A stretch of DNA of 64,000 nt from Agrococcus sp. Marseille-P2731 (GCF_900117395.1 NZ_FPEG01000001.1:580192-644191); one strand, 5' to 3'; positions 9,261-17,653 are shown, numbered from the stretch's first letter. Notes: generated from the letters alone by a model not told the origin. Program-made: numbers and translations.

Positions 9261-9420
9261 ATGCTGGGAGGCGCCACTCGAGCGCGGGAGGCGCCAGTGG
9301 ACGCTGAGAGGCGCCACTCGATCGCGGGAGGCGCCACTCGAGCGCGGGAGGCGCCACTCGATCGCGAGGGGCGCCAATGGATGCTGGGAGGCGCCAATGG
9401 ATGCCGGGAGACGCGGCTGC
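9261..9420 (-). repeat. 20-bp tandem repeat array, inverted arm
   Basis: Eight units of 20 bp (for example GGAGGCGCCACTCGAGCGCG) that are the reverse complement of the forward units, still on the same 20-bp grid. A 40-bp spacer at 9221-9260 ends with CAGTGGATGCTG, whose reverse complement occurs at the outer border of the forward arm near 8889. A transcript through both arms could fold into one long hairpin. Confidence 0.9.
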
Positions 9421-9450
9421 GGCGGCGGGGCCCCCACGGGTGGCGCCGGG

Positions 9451-9479
9451 GTGACAGTCAACCCAACTTCCTATAGGAT
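9451..9479 (+). promoter_or_regulatory. Promoter and operator of the kinase-isomerase-GntR operon
   Basis: GTGACA (9451-9456), 17 bp, TAGGAT (9474-9479). The -10 is embedded in TTCCTATAGGAT (9468-9479), whose core TCCTATAGGA is a perfect palindrome. The same 12-mer occurs at the promoter of the second operon (13322-13333). The GntR protein encoded at 12472-13230 is the obvious candidate ligand. Confidence 0.7.
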
Positions 9480-9527
9480 TTCGGCGACGCCTGCGCCACC
9501 GCGGGCATCCGAAGCGAGGAGAGCGCG

Positions 9528-11255
9528 ATGACGCGACTGTTCAATGATCCCAGCAGGTTCGCCGACGAGATGATCGAGGGCTTCGTCGCCGCTGCAGGCC
9601 GCTGGGTGCAGGCCGCCCCGGGCGGCGTCGTCCGATCCACCCAGGCGGACGAGGCCACGGTCGCCCTCGTGATCGGCGGAGGCAGCGGCCACTACCCGGC
9701 CTTCGGCGGCCTGGTCGGCCCGGGCCTCGCGCACGGCGCCGCCATGGGCAACCTCTTCGCCTCGCCCTCGTCGCAGCAGGTCTACTCGATCGCGAAGGCC
9801 GCCGACCAGGGCAAGGGCGTGCTGCTGAGCTACGGCAACTACGCCGGCGACGTCCTCCACTTCGACCAGGCGCAGGAGAAGCTGCGCGCCGAGGGCATCG
9901 ATGTGCGCACCGTCACGGTCACCGACGACATCTGGAGCGCGCCGCAGGAAGAGCTGCACAAGCGCCGCGGCATCGCCGGCGACCTCTCCGTCTTCAAGGT
10001 GGCCGGTGCCGCCGCTGCCGCCGGCTACGACCTCGACGGCGTCGAGCGCGTCGCGCAGCTCGCCAACGCCCGCACCCGCTCGTTCGGCGTCGCCTTCTCG
10101 GGCTGCACGCTGCCGGGCGCGAGCGAGCCGCTGTTCACCGTGCCGGAGGGCAAGATGGCGGTGGGCCTGGGCATCCACGGCGAGCCCGGCATCGACGAGG
10201 TCGACGTGCCGACGGCCGACGAGCTCGCAGCGATGTTCATCGACAAGCTGCTCGAGGAGGTGCCCGAGGGCGTCTCGCTCGAGGGCGCTCGGGTCGTGCC
10301 GCTGCTCAACGGCCTCGGCAACCTGAAGTACGAGGAGATGTTCGTCGTCTTCCGCCGCATCGCCCAGCTGCTCGACGAGCGCGGCATCGCGATCGTCGAG
10401 CCCGAGGTGGGCGAGCTCTGCACGAGCTTCGACATGTCGGGCGTCTCGCTCACGCTCCTGTGGCTCGACGAGGAGCTCGAGACGCTGTGGGCTGCGCCCG
10501 CCGACAGCTCCGGCTTCACCAAGGGCTCCGTCGCCCCGCAGCGCGCCGCCGACGCGGTCGTGACGACCGAGGCCGACACCGCGATCCCGGAGGCGAGCGA
10601 CGACTCGCGCGCCGCCGCAGCGCTCGTGGATGCGGCGCTGACCGCTGTCGCCGCCACCCTCGACGAGGCGGCCGACGAGCTCGGGCACATGGATTCGATC
10701 GCCGGCGACGGCGACCACGGCATCGGCATGCAGCGCGGCTCCCGCGCGGGCGCCGCCGCCGCGACGACCGCGGCGCAGGCCGGTGCCGGTGCGCAGACCA
10801 CGCTCGAGCGAGCGGCGGATGCGTGGAGCGACCGAGCCGGCGGCACGAGCGGCGCGCTGTGGGGCGAGATGCTCCGCACGCTGGGCGAGCGCCTGGGCGA
10901 CACCGAGCCCGTGACGGCCGGGGCCGTCGCCGAGGGCGTCGCTGCGGCGAAGGACGCCGTCATGGCCTTCGGCAAGGCCAAGGTCGGCGACAAGACCATG
11001 GTCGACGCCATCGTGCCCTTCGCCGACGAGCTCGCGCGCCGCGTCAGCGCCGGCGAGGGGGTGCGCCAGGCATGGGCCGCCGCCGCCGCGCTCAGCCAGA
11101 CCGCGGCGCAGTCGACCGCCGACCTCGCCGCGACGCTCGGCCGCGCCCGCTCGCACGGCGACAAGTCGATCGGCACGCCCGACCCGGGCGCGATCTCCTT
11201 CGCGCTCATCACCAAGACCATCCACGACGTCCTCACGACATCCAAGGAGCAGTGA
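9528..11255 (+). CDS. DhaK-DhaL fused ketose kinase (erythrulose/dihydroxyacetone kinase)
   Basis: A 575-residue ATP-dependent kinase of the DAK family. The DhaK domain (1-330) has H55 (GGGSGHYP), D108 (NYAGD) and the covalent substrate-binding H217 (LGIHGEPG). The DhaL domain (about 360-575) has the Mg-ATP aspartates D389, D394 and D396 (IAGDGDHG), GGTSGALWG and GDKTMVDA. Neighbouring RpiB-like and TIM-like isomerases match the tetritol loci of Mycobacterium smegmatis, where such kinases (DerK, LerK) phosphorylate D- or L-erythrulose. I infer erythrulose rather than dihydroxyacetone as the substrate, but the enantiomer cannot be told. It is the first gene of the operon. Confidence 0.85.
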   Translation: MTRLFNDPSRFADEMIEGFVAAAGRWVQAAPGGVVRSTQADEATVALVIGGGSGHYPAFGGLVGPGLAHGAAMGNLFASPSSQQVYSIAKAADQGKGVLLSYGNYAGDVLHFDQAQEKLRAEGIDVRTVTVTDDIWSAPQEELHKRRGIAGDLSVFKVAGAAAAAGYDLDGVERVAQLANARTRSFGVAFSGCTLPGASEPLFTVPEGKMAVGLGIHGEPGIDEVDVPTADELAAMFIDKLLEEVPEGVSLEGARVVPLLNGLGNLKYEEMFVVFRRIAQLLDERGIAIVEPEVGELCTSFDMSGVSLTLLWLDEELETLWAAPADSSGFTKGSVAPQRAADAVVTTEADTAIPEASDDSRAAAALVDAALTAVAATLDEAADELGHMDSIAGDGDHGIGMQRGSRAGAAAATTAAQAGAGAQTTLERAADAWSDRAGGTSGALWGEMLRTLGERLGDTEPVTAGAVAEGVAAAKDAVMAFGKAKVGDKTMVDAIVPFADELARRVSAGEGVRQAWAAAAALSQTAAQSTADLAATLGRARSHGDKSIGTPDPGAISFALITKTIHDVLTTSKEQ

Positions 11256-11257
11256 CC

Positions 11258-11713
11258 ATGGGCATCCGCCTCATCATCGGCAGCGACAAGGCCGGCTTCG
11301 ACTACAAGCAGATCCTCAAGCGCGACATGGAGGCGAACGAGCTCGTCGACTCCGTGGTCGACGTGGGCGTCGACGACGCCGAGGGCACCACCTCCTACCC
11401 CAAGATCGCCATCGAGGCCGCCGAGCGCGTCGCTCGCGGCGAGGCCGACCGCGCGCTGCTCCTCTGCGGCACGGGCATCGGCGTCGCGATCGCGGCCAAC
11501 AAGGTCGCCGGCATCCGGGCCACCGTCGCGCACGACTCGTTCTCGGTCGAGCGCTCGGTGCTCTCGAACGACTGCCAGGTCCTCACGATGGGCCAGCGCG
11601 TCGTCGGCATCGAGCTCGCGCGCCGCCTGGCGGGGGAGTGGCTGACCTACACCTTCGACCCGTCGAGCCACTCGCAGGCGAACGTGGACGACATCTGCGC
11701 CTACGAGGGCTGA
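11258..11713 (+). CDS. RpiB/LacAB-family sugar-phosphate isomerase
   Basis: A 151-residue aldose-ketose isomerase. The catalytic Cys is C70 in LLCGTGIGVAIAANK, and the N-terminal GSDKAGFDYK phosphate region is typical. The ATG lies 2 bp after the kinase stop, with AAGGAG inside the end of the kinase gene. In tetritol pathways the RpiB-like enzyme converts D-erythrulose 4-phosphate to D-erythrose 4-phosphate (EryI/DerI). Ribose-5-phosphate isomerase is the alternative, but its position between an erythrulose-type kinase and a TIM-like isomerase favours the tetrose role. Confidence 0.85.
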   Translation: MGIRLIIGSDKAGFDYKQILKRDMEANELVDSVVDVGVDDAEGTTSYPKIAIEAAERVARGEADRALLLCGTGIGVAIAANKVAGIRATVAHDSFSVERSVLSNDCQVLTMGQRVVGIELARRLAGEWLTYTFDPSSHSQANVDDICAYEG

Positions 11714-11716
11714 GAC

Positions 11717-12475
11717 GTGCTGATCGGCTCGAGCCTGAAGATGTACTTCGGGCGCGCCCGCACGCTCGAGTGGACGCGGGCCGTCGCCGCGATCTGCGCC
11801 GAGCACCCGGCCGTGCGGCGGGGGCTGGTCGAGCCGTTCGTGATCCCGAGCTTCCCGTCGATCCCCGATGTCGTCCCGATCGCGACGGATGCGGGGATGC
11901 TGGTGGGCGCGCAGGACCTGCACTGGGAGGACACCGGGGCGTTCACCGGAGAGGTCTCGGCCGCCGAGCTCGCCGAGCACGGCGTGGCGCTCGCAGAGAT
12001 CGGTCACGCCGAGCGGCGGCGGATGTTCGGCGAGACCGACGAGACGGTGGCGCGGAAGGTCGCTGCGGCGCTGCGGCACGGCCTCGCGCCGGTGCTCTGC
12101 ATCGGCGAGGAGGCGCGCGGCGACCACGACGCGGCCGCGGCCGCGTGCGTCGCGCAGCTCGGCGCATCCCTCGCCATCGCCCGCGACGAGGGGCTCGGCG
12201 GACGGCTGATCGTTGCCTACGAGCCCGTCTGGGCGATCGGCGCGCCGGAGCCGGCGGACGACGAGCACATCCGCGCGATCGGGCAGGCGCTGCGGGCGCA
12301 CGCCGCCAGCCTGCCCTTCGATGTGCAGGTGATCTATGGCGGCAGTGCGGGCCCTGGCCTGCTGCCGCGCATCGCCGACTCCGTGGACGGCATGTTCCTC
12401 GGTCGCTTCGCGCACGATCCCGCCGCCTTCGCGGCGATCCTCGACGAGGCGCTGGCGCTGGAGGCGCAGCGATGA
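11717..12475 (+). CDS. Triose-phosphate-isomerase-like enzyme (L-erythrulose 1-phosphate isomerase type)
   Basis: A 252-residue TIM-family barrel with K8 (SSLKMYFG replacing the usual NWKMN), H97 (IGHAERRRMFGE) and E169 (AYEPVWAIG). The changed N-terminal motif and the substitution after AYEPVWAIG are seen in EryH/LerI enzymes, which isomerise L-erythrulose 1-phosphate to D-erythrulose 4-phosphate, rather than in housekeeping TpiA. GTG start, 3 bp after the RpiB-like gene; its stop overlaps the GntR start (ATGA). With the RpiB homologue it completes a route from an erythrulose phosphate to erythrose 4-phosphate. Confidence 0.82.
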   Translation: MLIGSSLKMYFGRARTLEWTRAVAAICAEHPAVRRGLVEPFVIPSFPSIPDVVPIATDAGMLVGAQDLHWEDTGAFTGEVSAAELAEHGVALAEIGHAERRRMFGETDETVARKVAAALRHGLAPVLCIGEEARGDHDAAAAACVAQLGASLAIARDEGLGGRLIVAYEPVWAIGAPEPADDEHIRAIGQALRAHAASLPFDVQVIYGGSAGPGLLPRIADSVDGMFLGRFAHDPAAFAAILDEALALEAQR

Positions 12476-13230
12476 GCGCGGCGGTTCCGAGCGGCTCGGG
12501 CACAGCCGCCCTCGACCAGGACGGCATCGGCTCGCTGCGCGTGAGCGAGATCGAGCGCCGCGGGCTGCGCGACCGCGTCTACGACCGCATCCTCGAGCTG
12601 CTGCTCGAGGGGCGCGTCGAGCCGGGCTCGCGGCTGTCGATCGACATGCTCGCGAAGCAGCTCGACGTCTCGCCGACGCCCGTGCGCGAGGCGATGGTGC
12701 AGCTGGAGCGCACCGGCCTCGTCACCCGCGAGGCGCTCAAGGGCTACCGCGTCGCGCCGCCGCTGGACGCGCAGCAGCTCGATGAGCTCTTCGACGCGCG
12801 CCTGATGCTCGAGCTCGAGGCGACTCGCCTCGCGCTGCCGCGCGCCGCCGAGCTGCTGCCGCGGCTGCGCGCGGCGCACGAGCTGCACGAGGAGCGCGCC
12901 GGGCGCGTGATCGAGACGCTGCGCGGCGAGCCGAGCCTGCGGGTCACGCAGGAGTACTTCGCGGCCGACGCAGCCTTCCACCGCGCCATCTTCGGCGGCA
13001 CGGGCAACCGCTACCTCGTCGCGATGCACGATGACCTGGGGGCCATGACGCACCGGCTGCGGCAGGCTGTGATCCGCGGCGCGAACGACGTGCGCGAGGC
13101 CCACGCCGAGCACCAGGCGGTGCTCGATGCCTTCGAGGCGGGCGACGCGGACGCGGCGATCGCCGCGATGCGCGCGCACATCGAGGGCGTGCGCGCTCGC
13201 TCGGTGGGGGAGGAGTCCACCTCGGGCTGA
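12472..13230 (+). CDS. GntR-family (FCD-type) transcriptional regulator
   Basis: A 252-residue repressor-like protein with a winged helix-turn-helix at about 30-95 (RDRVYDRILELLLEGRVEPG, then LAKQLDVSPTPVREAM) and a helical FCD ligand domain at about 100-230 that should bind a metal and a small organic ligand. It is the last gene of the operon, coupled to the preceding isomerase. The repeated operator TTCCTATAGGAT at 9468 and 13322 suggests that it controls both its own operon and the next one, with a pathway intermediate as likely inducer. Confidence 0.88.
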   Translation: MSAAVPSGSGTAALDQDGIGSLRVSEIERRGLRDRVYDRILELLLEGRVEPGSRLSIDMLAKQLDVSPTPVREAMVQLERTGLVTREALKGYRVAPPLDAQQLDELFDARLMLELEATRLALPRAAELLPRLRAAHELHEERAGRVIETLRGEPSLRVTQEYFAADAAFHRAIFGGTGNRYLVAMHDDLGAMTHRLRQAVIRGANDVREAHAEHQAVLDAFEAGDADAAIAAMRAHIEGVRARSVGEESTSG

Positions 13231-13235
13231 GGCCA

Positions 13236-13279
13236 CCCCGCGCCGGGGCGATCCGGCGCATCCAGCGCCGATCCGGCGC
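13236..13279 (+). terminator. Possible terminator after the GntR gene
   Basis: Short nested inverted repeats: GCGCCG at 13240-13245 and 13265-13270 can each pair with CGGCGC at 13254-13259 or 13274-13279. No T tract; weak support. Confidence 0.35.
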
Positions 13280-13293
13280 GCCCGCATCCGTGC

Positions 13294-13333
13294 TTGCGCG
13301 GAGCGGGACCGGCGACTACATTTCCTATAGGAT
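13294..13333 (+). promoter_or_regulatory. Promoter and operator of the barrel-dehydrogenase-MFS operon
   Basis: TTGCGC (13294-13299), 17 bp, TACATT (13317-13322). It is immediately followed by TTCCTATAGGAT (13322-13333), identical to the operator ahead of the kinase operon. The site covers the expected transcription start, a classical repression geometry. Confidence 0.72.
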
Positions 13334-13379
13334 CTTCGATCAGGGCACTCGGCCCGACGATTGCAATGGAGCAGACGAC

Positions 13380-14315
13380 ATGGCAGTGCAGCCCGCATTC
13401 ACCGCAGAGACCTGGCCCATCGCCACGTGCCTGCACGGCATCCCCGCCGTCTCGAAGGACGGCGTGGCCCTCCACGACGCAGATCCCCAGGTGTGGGACG
13501 ACGCCTTCGCCCAGGTGGCCGACGTGGGCTTCGACCTCGCCGAGCTGCCCGACAGCCACATCCGCCCCGCCGACCTCGAGGCGAGCCGCAAGGACGAGCT
13601 GTTCTCGGTCCTCGAGCGGCACGGCGTGCGCCTGCCCTCCGTGCACCTGCAGCGCCAGAGCGTGATCATGCCGGGCCACGAGGAGCGCAACCTCGAGTAC
13701 GCCCACCGCACGATCGACGCCGCCGCCGAGTGGGGCATGGAGGTCTTCTCGACCGGCCTGCACCAGCCCTTCAACGAGGCGCAGCGCAAGGCGCTCTGGT
13801 TCTGGACGGCGCAGGGCCCGAAGGACCCGGAGGACCCCGAGGTCTGGAGCGCCGCCGTCACGCGCCTGCGCGAGCTCGGGAAGCACGCCGCAGAGGTGGG
13901 CCTGAAGATGTCGCTCGAGATGTACGAGGACACCTACCTCGGCACCGCCGACTCGGCCGTGCGCCTGGTCGAGGAGATCGGCCTCGACAACGTGGGCCTC
14001 AACCCCGACATCGCCAACCTCATCCGCCTGCACCGCCCGATCGAGGACTGGCGCGAGATGCACGCGAAGACCCTGCCCTACGCGAACTACTGGCACGTGA
14101 AGAACTACACGCGCGACGAGTCGGCGGATGGGTCGTGGGCGACGAGCGTGCCCAGCACGATGGAGGGCGGGCTCATCAACTACCGCCAGGTCGTGCGCGA
14201 TGCGATCGAGCTCGGCTTCGACGGCATCTTCCTCATGGAGCACTACGGCGGCGACAGCCTCGGCAACTGCTCCACCAACCAGCGCTACCTGCGCTCGCTC
14301 CTCCCGAAGGGCTGA
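13380..14315 (+). CDS. TIM-barrel sugar isomerase/epimerase or dehydratase (AP endonuclease family 2 fold)
   Basis: A 311-residue protein of the xylose-isomerase-like/AP-endonuclease-2 barrel superfamily. A metal site is suggested by E in SLEMYED, D in LNPDIANL, H in WHVKNY and E in MEHYGGD, the usual E-D-H-E order on the C-terminal barrel strands. These folds isomerise, epimerise or dehydrate sugars and inositols; the exact reaction cannot be assigned. First gene of the second operon, with the shared operator directly upstream. The frame is open upstream across the promoter, so the ATG after GGAGC is the chosen start. Confidence 0.75.
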   Translation: MAVQPAFTAETWPIATCLHGIPAVSKDGVALHDADPQVWDDAFAQVADVGFDLAELPDSHIRPADLEASRKDELFSVLERHGVRLPSVHLQRQSVIMPGHEERNLEYAHRTIDAAAEWGMEVFSTGLHQPFNEAQRKALWFWTAQGPKDPEDPEVWSAAVTRLRELGKHAAEVGLKMSLEMYEDTYLGTADSAVRLVEEIGLDNVGLNPDIANLIRLHRPIEDWREMHAKTLPYANYWHVKNYTRDESADGSWATSVPSTMEGGLINYRQVVRDAIELGFDGIFLMEHYGGDSLGNCSTNQRYLRSLLPKG

Positions 14316-14317
14316 TC

Positions 14318-15274
14318 ATGACCACCATCACGAACATCGCCGTCGTCGGCTCCGGCTACATGGGCGGCGGGATCGCTCAGGTGCTCGCGCTCGCGGGCTA
14401 TGACGTGCAGATCGCCGACATCAGCGCCGAGATCGCCGAGAGCAACCGCACGCGCCTGCTCGACGAGGCCGCGGCGTTCGTCGCCGACGGGCTCTTCCCC
14501 GAGGACGCCGTCGAGCGCATCGAGGCACGCATCACGGCGGCGGAGTCGATCGAGTCGGCCGTCGCCGATGCCGACTTCATCGAGGAGGCCGTCCCCGAGA
14601 AGATCGAGATCAAGCACGCGACGCTCGCGCGCATCTCGGCAGCCGCTCGCCCCGACGCGATCATCGGCTCGAACACCTCGACCATCCTGATCGGCACGCT
14701 CGCGGAGGCCGTCGAGCACCCCGAGCGGTTCCTCGGCGTGCACTTCTCGAACCCGGCACCCTTCATCCCGGGCGTCGAGCTCATCGGCCACGAGGGCACC
14801 GACGACTCGGTCTTCGCGCCCGTCGAGGCGCTCGTCGCGGCCACCGGCAAGGAGACCGCGCGCGTCGGCGACGCCACGGGCTTCGTGCTGAACCGCCTGC
14901 AGTACGCGCTCTTCCACGAGGCGACGCAGCTCGTCGAGGAGGGCGTCGCGACGCCCGACGACATCGACACCATCGTGCGCACGACCTTCGGCTTCCGCCT
15001 GCCGGTCTTCGGCCCCTTCGCGATCGCCGACATGGCCGGGCTCGACGTCTACTCGTTCTGCTACGCCTCGCTGCAGACCCGTTGGCCCGAGCGCTTCGCA
15101 ACGCCCGACTCGCTCAAGGAGCTCGTCGACGCCGGCAAGTTCGGCACGAAGTCGGGCGCCGGCTACCTCGACGTGCCCGCCGATCGCACGGCAGAGCTCG
15201 TCGCCTACCGCAACAAGGCATACGTCGCCATCAAGCAGCTCATGGACGAGCTCGGCCCGGCCCCCATCCACTGA
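14318..15274 (+). CDS. 3-hydroxyacyl-CoA-dehydrogenase-like NAD-dependent oxidoreductase
   Basis: A 318-residue protein with an N-terminal NAD-binding Rossmann fold (GSGYMGGGIAQ at about 11-21), the SNTSTI and VHFSNPAPF motifs of the 3HCDH family, and the C-terminal helical domain (ATGFVLNRLQYALFHEA). Members in sugar clusters oxidise hydroxy acids such as L-gulonate instead of acyl-CoA; no thiolase or crotonase gene is nearby, so a sugar-acid or polyol role is inferred. The ATG follows the barrel gene by 2 bp. The substrate remains open. Confidence 0.78.
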   Translation: MTTITNIAVVGSGYMGGGIAQVLALAGYDVQIADISAEIAESNRTRLLDEAAAFVADGLFPEDAVERIEARITAAESIESAVADADFIEEAVPEKIEIKHATLARISAAARPDAIIGSNTSTILIGTLAEAVEHPERFLGVHFSNPAPFIPGVELIGHEGTDDSVFAPVEALVAATGKETARVGDATGFVLNRLQYALFHEATQLVEEGVATPDDIDTIVRTTFGFRLPVFGPFAIADMAGLDVYSFCYASLQTRWPERFATPDSLKELVDAGKFGTKSGAGYLDVPADRTAELVAYRNKAYVAIKQLMDELGPAPIH

Positions 15275-15300
15275 CCCGCATCGCAGACTCGGAGACCCCC

Positions 15301-16071
15301 ATGGCAACCGCCTTCCCCGAAGCCCGGACCGTCGTCCTCACCGGCGCCGCCTCCCCGCGCGGCATCGGCCGCGCATCCGCCCACTACCTGGCCGAGCACG
15401 GCTGGAGCGTCGGCATCATCGACCTCGACGCCGATGCGGCCAAGGCCGTCGCCGCCGAGATCGCCGAGCAGCACGGCGTGCAGGCAGCCGGCGCGGGCGC
15501 CAACGTCGCCGATGAGGCGCAGGTGCGCGCAGCCTTCGACGAGCTCGAGGCAGCGCTGCCGCAGGTCGTCGCGCTCGTCAACCTCGCCGGCGTCTCGAGC
15601 CCCGTGCCCTACCTCGAGGTGACGGCCGAGGAGTGGGACCGCGTCATGAGCATCAACATGAACGGCGTGCACTACGCGACCCGCCGCGCCGTCGAGTCGA
15701 TGGTGGACCACGGCGTCGGCCGCGTGGTCAACCTCTCCTCCGTCTCCGCCCAGCGCGGCGGCGGCACCTTCTCGAAGACGGTCTACTCGGCGGCGAAGGC
15801 CGGCGTCATCGGCTTCTCGCGCTCGGTCGCGCGCGAGCTCGGCCAGCACGGCGTGACGGTCAACGTCGTCTCGCCCGGCCCGATCGACACCGACATCATG
15901 GGCGGCACGCTCACCGAGGAGCGCAAGACCGCGATGGCCGCCGACGGCGTGCTGCCGCGCATCGGCACGCCGCGCGACATCGCGGCCGCCATCGCCTACC
16001 TGATCTCTGAGGACGCAGGCTTCGTGACGGGGCAGACCCTGAACGTCGACGGCGGCCTCTACATGCACTGA
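15301..16071 (+). CDS. Short-chain dehydrogenase/reductase (polyol dehydrogenase candidate)
   Basis: A 256-residue classical SDR: cofactor loop TGAASPRGIGRAS near residue 14, NLAG structural motif, catalytic Ser in NLSSVSAQ and YSAAK, and the C-terminal FVTGQTLNVDGG. An Asp after beta-strand 2 (IIDLDADAA) suggests NAD rather than NADP. In related tetritol loci an SDR (DthD-type) oxidises threitol to erythrulose, which would feed the kinase upstream; this is inference from context. RBS GGAG lies before the ATG, 26 bp after the preceding gene. Confidence 0.82.
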   Translation: MATAFPEARTVVLTGAASPRGIGRASAHYLAEHGWSVGIIDLDADAAKAVAAEIAEQHGVQAAGAGANVADEAQVRAAFDELEAALPQVVALVNLAGVSSPVPYLEVTAEEWDRVMSINMNGVHYATRRAVESMVDHGVGRVVNLSSVSAQRGGGTFSKTVYSAAKAGVIGFSRSVARELGQHGVTVNVVSPGPIDTDIMGGTLTEERKTAMAADGVLPRIGTPRDIAAAIAYLISEDAGFVTGQTLNVDGGLYMH

Positions 16072-16074
16072 CCC

Positions 16075-16182
16075 ATGAGCAGCCAAGGCTCGTGGTCCAG
16101 GTCCCGCATCCTCTTCCTCGCACTGGGCATCGTCCTGGTCGGGGTCGGCCTGTGGCTCATCCTCCCCTCCCTGCTCGGCTGA
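16075..16182 (+). CDS. 35-residue single-pass membrane peptide
   Basis: Begins MSSQGSWSRSRI and continues as one hydrophobic helix (about residues 12-34) ending LPSLLG. The ATG is 3 bp after the SDR stop, and the next gene (an MFS transporter) begins 40 bp downstream behind its own AGGAG. The positive residues before the helix suggest N-in orientation. It resembles the small accessory peptides found next to transporters, but I recognise no family. Confidence 0.6.
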   Translation: MSSQGSWSRSRILFLALGIVLVGVGLWLILPSLLG

Positions 16183-16222
16183 CGCCGAGCGCACCCCCTC
16201 ACCGCACTCAAAGGAGAGTCTC

Positions 16223-17606
16223 GTGTCCGACAAGACCGTGACCACCGGGTCGACGAGCAACCCCGCTCTCGACTCGGCCATCAAGAAGGCCGCGAAGCAT
16301 CTCATGCCGATGCTCGTGGTCCTGTACTTCGTCGCGTTCCTCGACCGCACCAACGTCGGCTTCGCCGAGGATGCCCTGCAGATGGACCGCGGGATCTCGG
16401 CGGGAGCCTTCGCACTCGGCGCCGGCATCTTCTTCATCGGCTACGCCATCTTCGAGATCCCCTCGAACCTGCTGCTGAAGCGCTTCGGCGCTCGCTTCTG
16501 GCTCGCGCGCATCGCGATCACCTGGGGCATCGTCGCCTCCTGCTTCGCGTTCGTGACCGACGACACGTCGTTCATCGTGCTGCGCTTCCTGCTCGGCGTC
16601 ACCGAGGCCGGCCTCTTCCCGGGCGTCATCCTCTTCCTCTCCGAGTGGTTCCCGAACAAGCACCGCGTGCAGATGTTCGCGATCTTCTACCTCGCGCAGC
16701 CCTTCTCGCAGATGCTCGGCGCTCCGCTGTCTGGCGGCCTCATCAGCTTCGGCGAGACGCTGACGCCGTGGGCCGGGTGGCAGGTGATGTTCTTCGTCGA
16801 GGGCATGATGGCCGTCGTCGCCGGCATCGCAGCCATTCCTGCTCATCAACGGGCCGCAGGACGCGAAGTGGCTGAACGACGAGGAGAAGCGCGCCCTCAT
16901 CGACGTCATGGCCAAGGAGGACACCGTCCGCGAGTCGGACGGCCCCACCGGCATCTGGCGCGCGATGGGCAACTGGAAGGTGTGGTACTTCACCGTCATC
17001 TACTTCTGCCTCCAGATCGCGGTCTACGGCACGACCTTCTACCTCCCGCAGCAGGTGGCGAACCTGCTCGGCCAGGACGTCGGCTGGCAGGTCGGCCTCG
17101 TCGCCGCCATCCCGTGGCTCGTGGGCCTGTTCGCCTGCTACTACTTCGGTCGCGCGGCGAACACGATCGTCCGCCGCCGCAACTGGGGCACGATGTTCTA
17201 CATCATCACGGGCGTCGCGATCCTCGCCTCGGCGTGGGCGGGCAGCGCTGGGCAGCCGATCCTCGGCATCCTGTTCATCACCATCGCGGTCGCGAGCTTC
17301 CTCTCGGTCGGCCCGATCACGTGGTCCTACCCGACGGCGTTCCTCACGGGCACCGCGGCGGCTGCGGGCATCGGCCTCATCAACTCGCTCGGCAACCTCG
17401 GCGGCTTCGTCGCGCCGCTGATGCGCACGGGCATCAACGAGGCCGTGCCGACCGACTCGGGAGCATGGGGCGTCGTCTCGCTCGGCGTCTTCGCGTTCCT
17501 CGCGGCGATCATGCTGTTCTGCACGAAGTTCTTCAGCTCGAAGGCGGATGCGCTGCTCGAGGCCGAGCAGGACGCCGACGTGGAGACGACGGCACCCGGC
17601 CACTGA
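16223..17606 (+). pseudogene. MFS transporter (ACS-type) disrupted by a frameshift
   Basis: The GTG start (AAGGAG upstream) opens a frame that reads a normal anion:cation-symporter-type MFS protein (FLDRTNVGFAED near residue 34) to about residue 204. A single-register slip near 16833-16836 then moves the sequence to the +1 frame, where it resumes immediately (FLLINGPQDAKWLNDEEK) and continues to the end, giving helices 7-12. Joined, the halves give about 460 residues, the usual family length. Either one extra or two missing bases, by mutation or sequencing error. It is the only transporter in the two-operon sugar locus, so the frameshift would remove uptake. Confidence 0.85.
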
Positions 17607-17653
17607 GCCGGGCAGGCACCGCGAACACAGGCGTGCACCCGCAGGGTGCACCA

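Noticed and set aside
8804..9397. Open frames of 180-200 codons, and an N-terminal extension of fbaA, through the 20-bp repeats
   Set aside because: The repeat unit contains no stop codons, so all frames stay open; the products are repetitive Arg/Ala/Ser strings with no start signals.
8921..9420. CRISPR array
   Set aside because: Units are contiguous without unique spacers, change orientation, and no cas gene is present.
16908..17606. A separate 232-residue transporter gene
   Set aside because: It begins mid-protein at helix 7 and continues the MFS sequence broken at 16835; no ribosome site or independent homology start.
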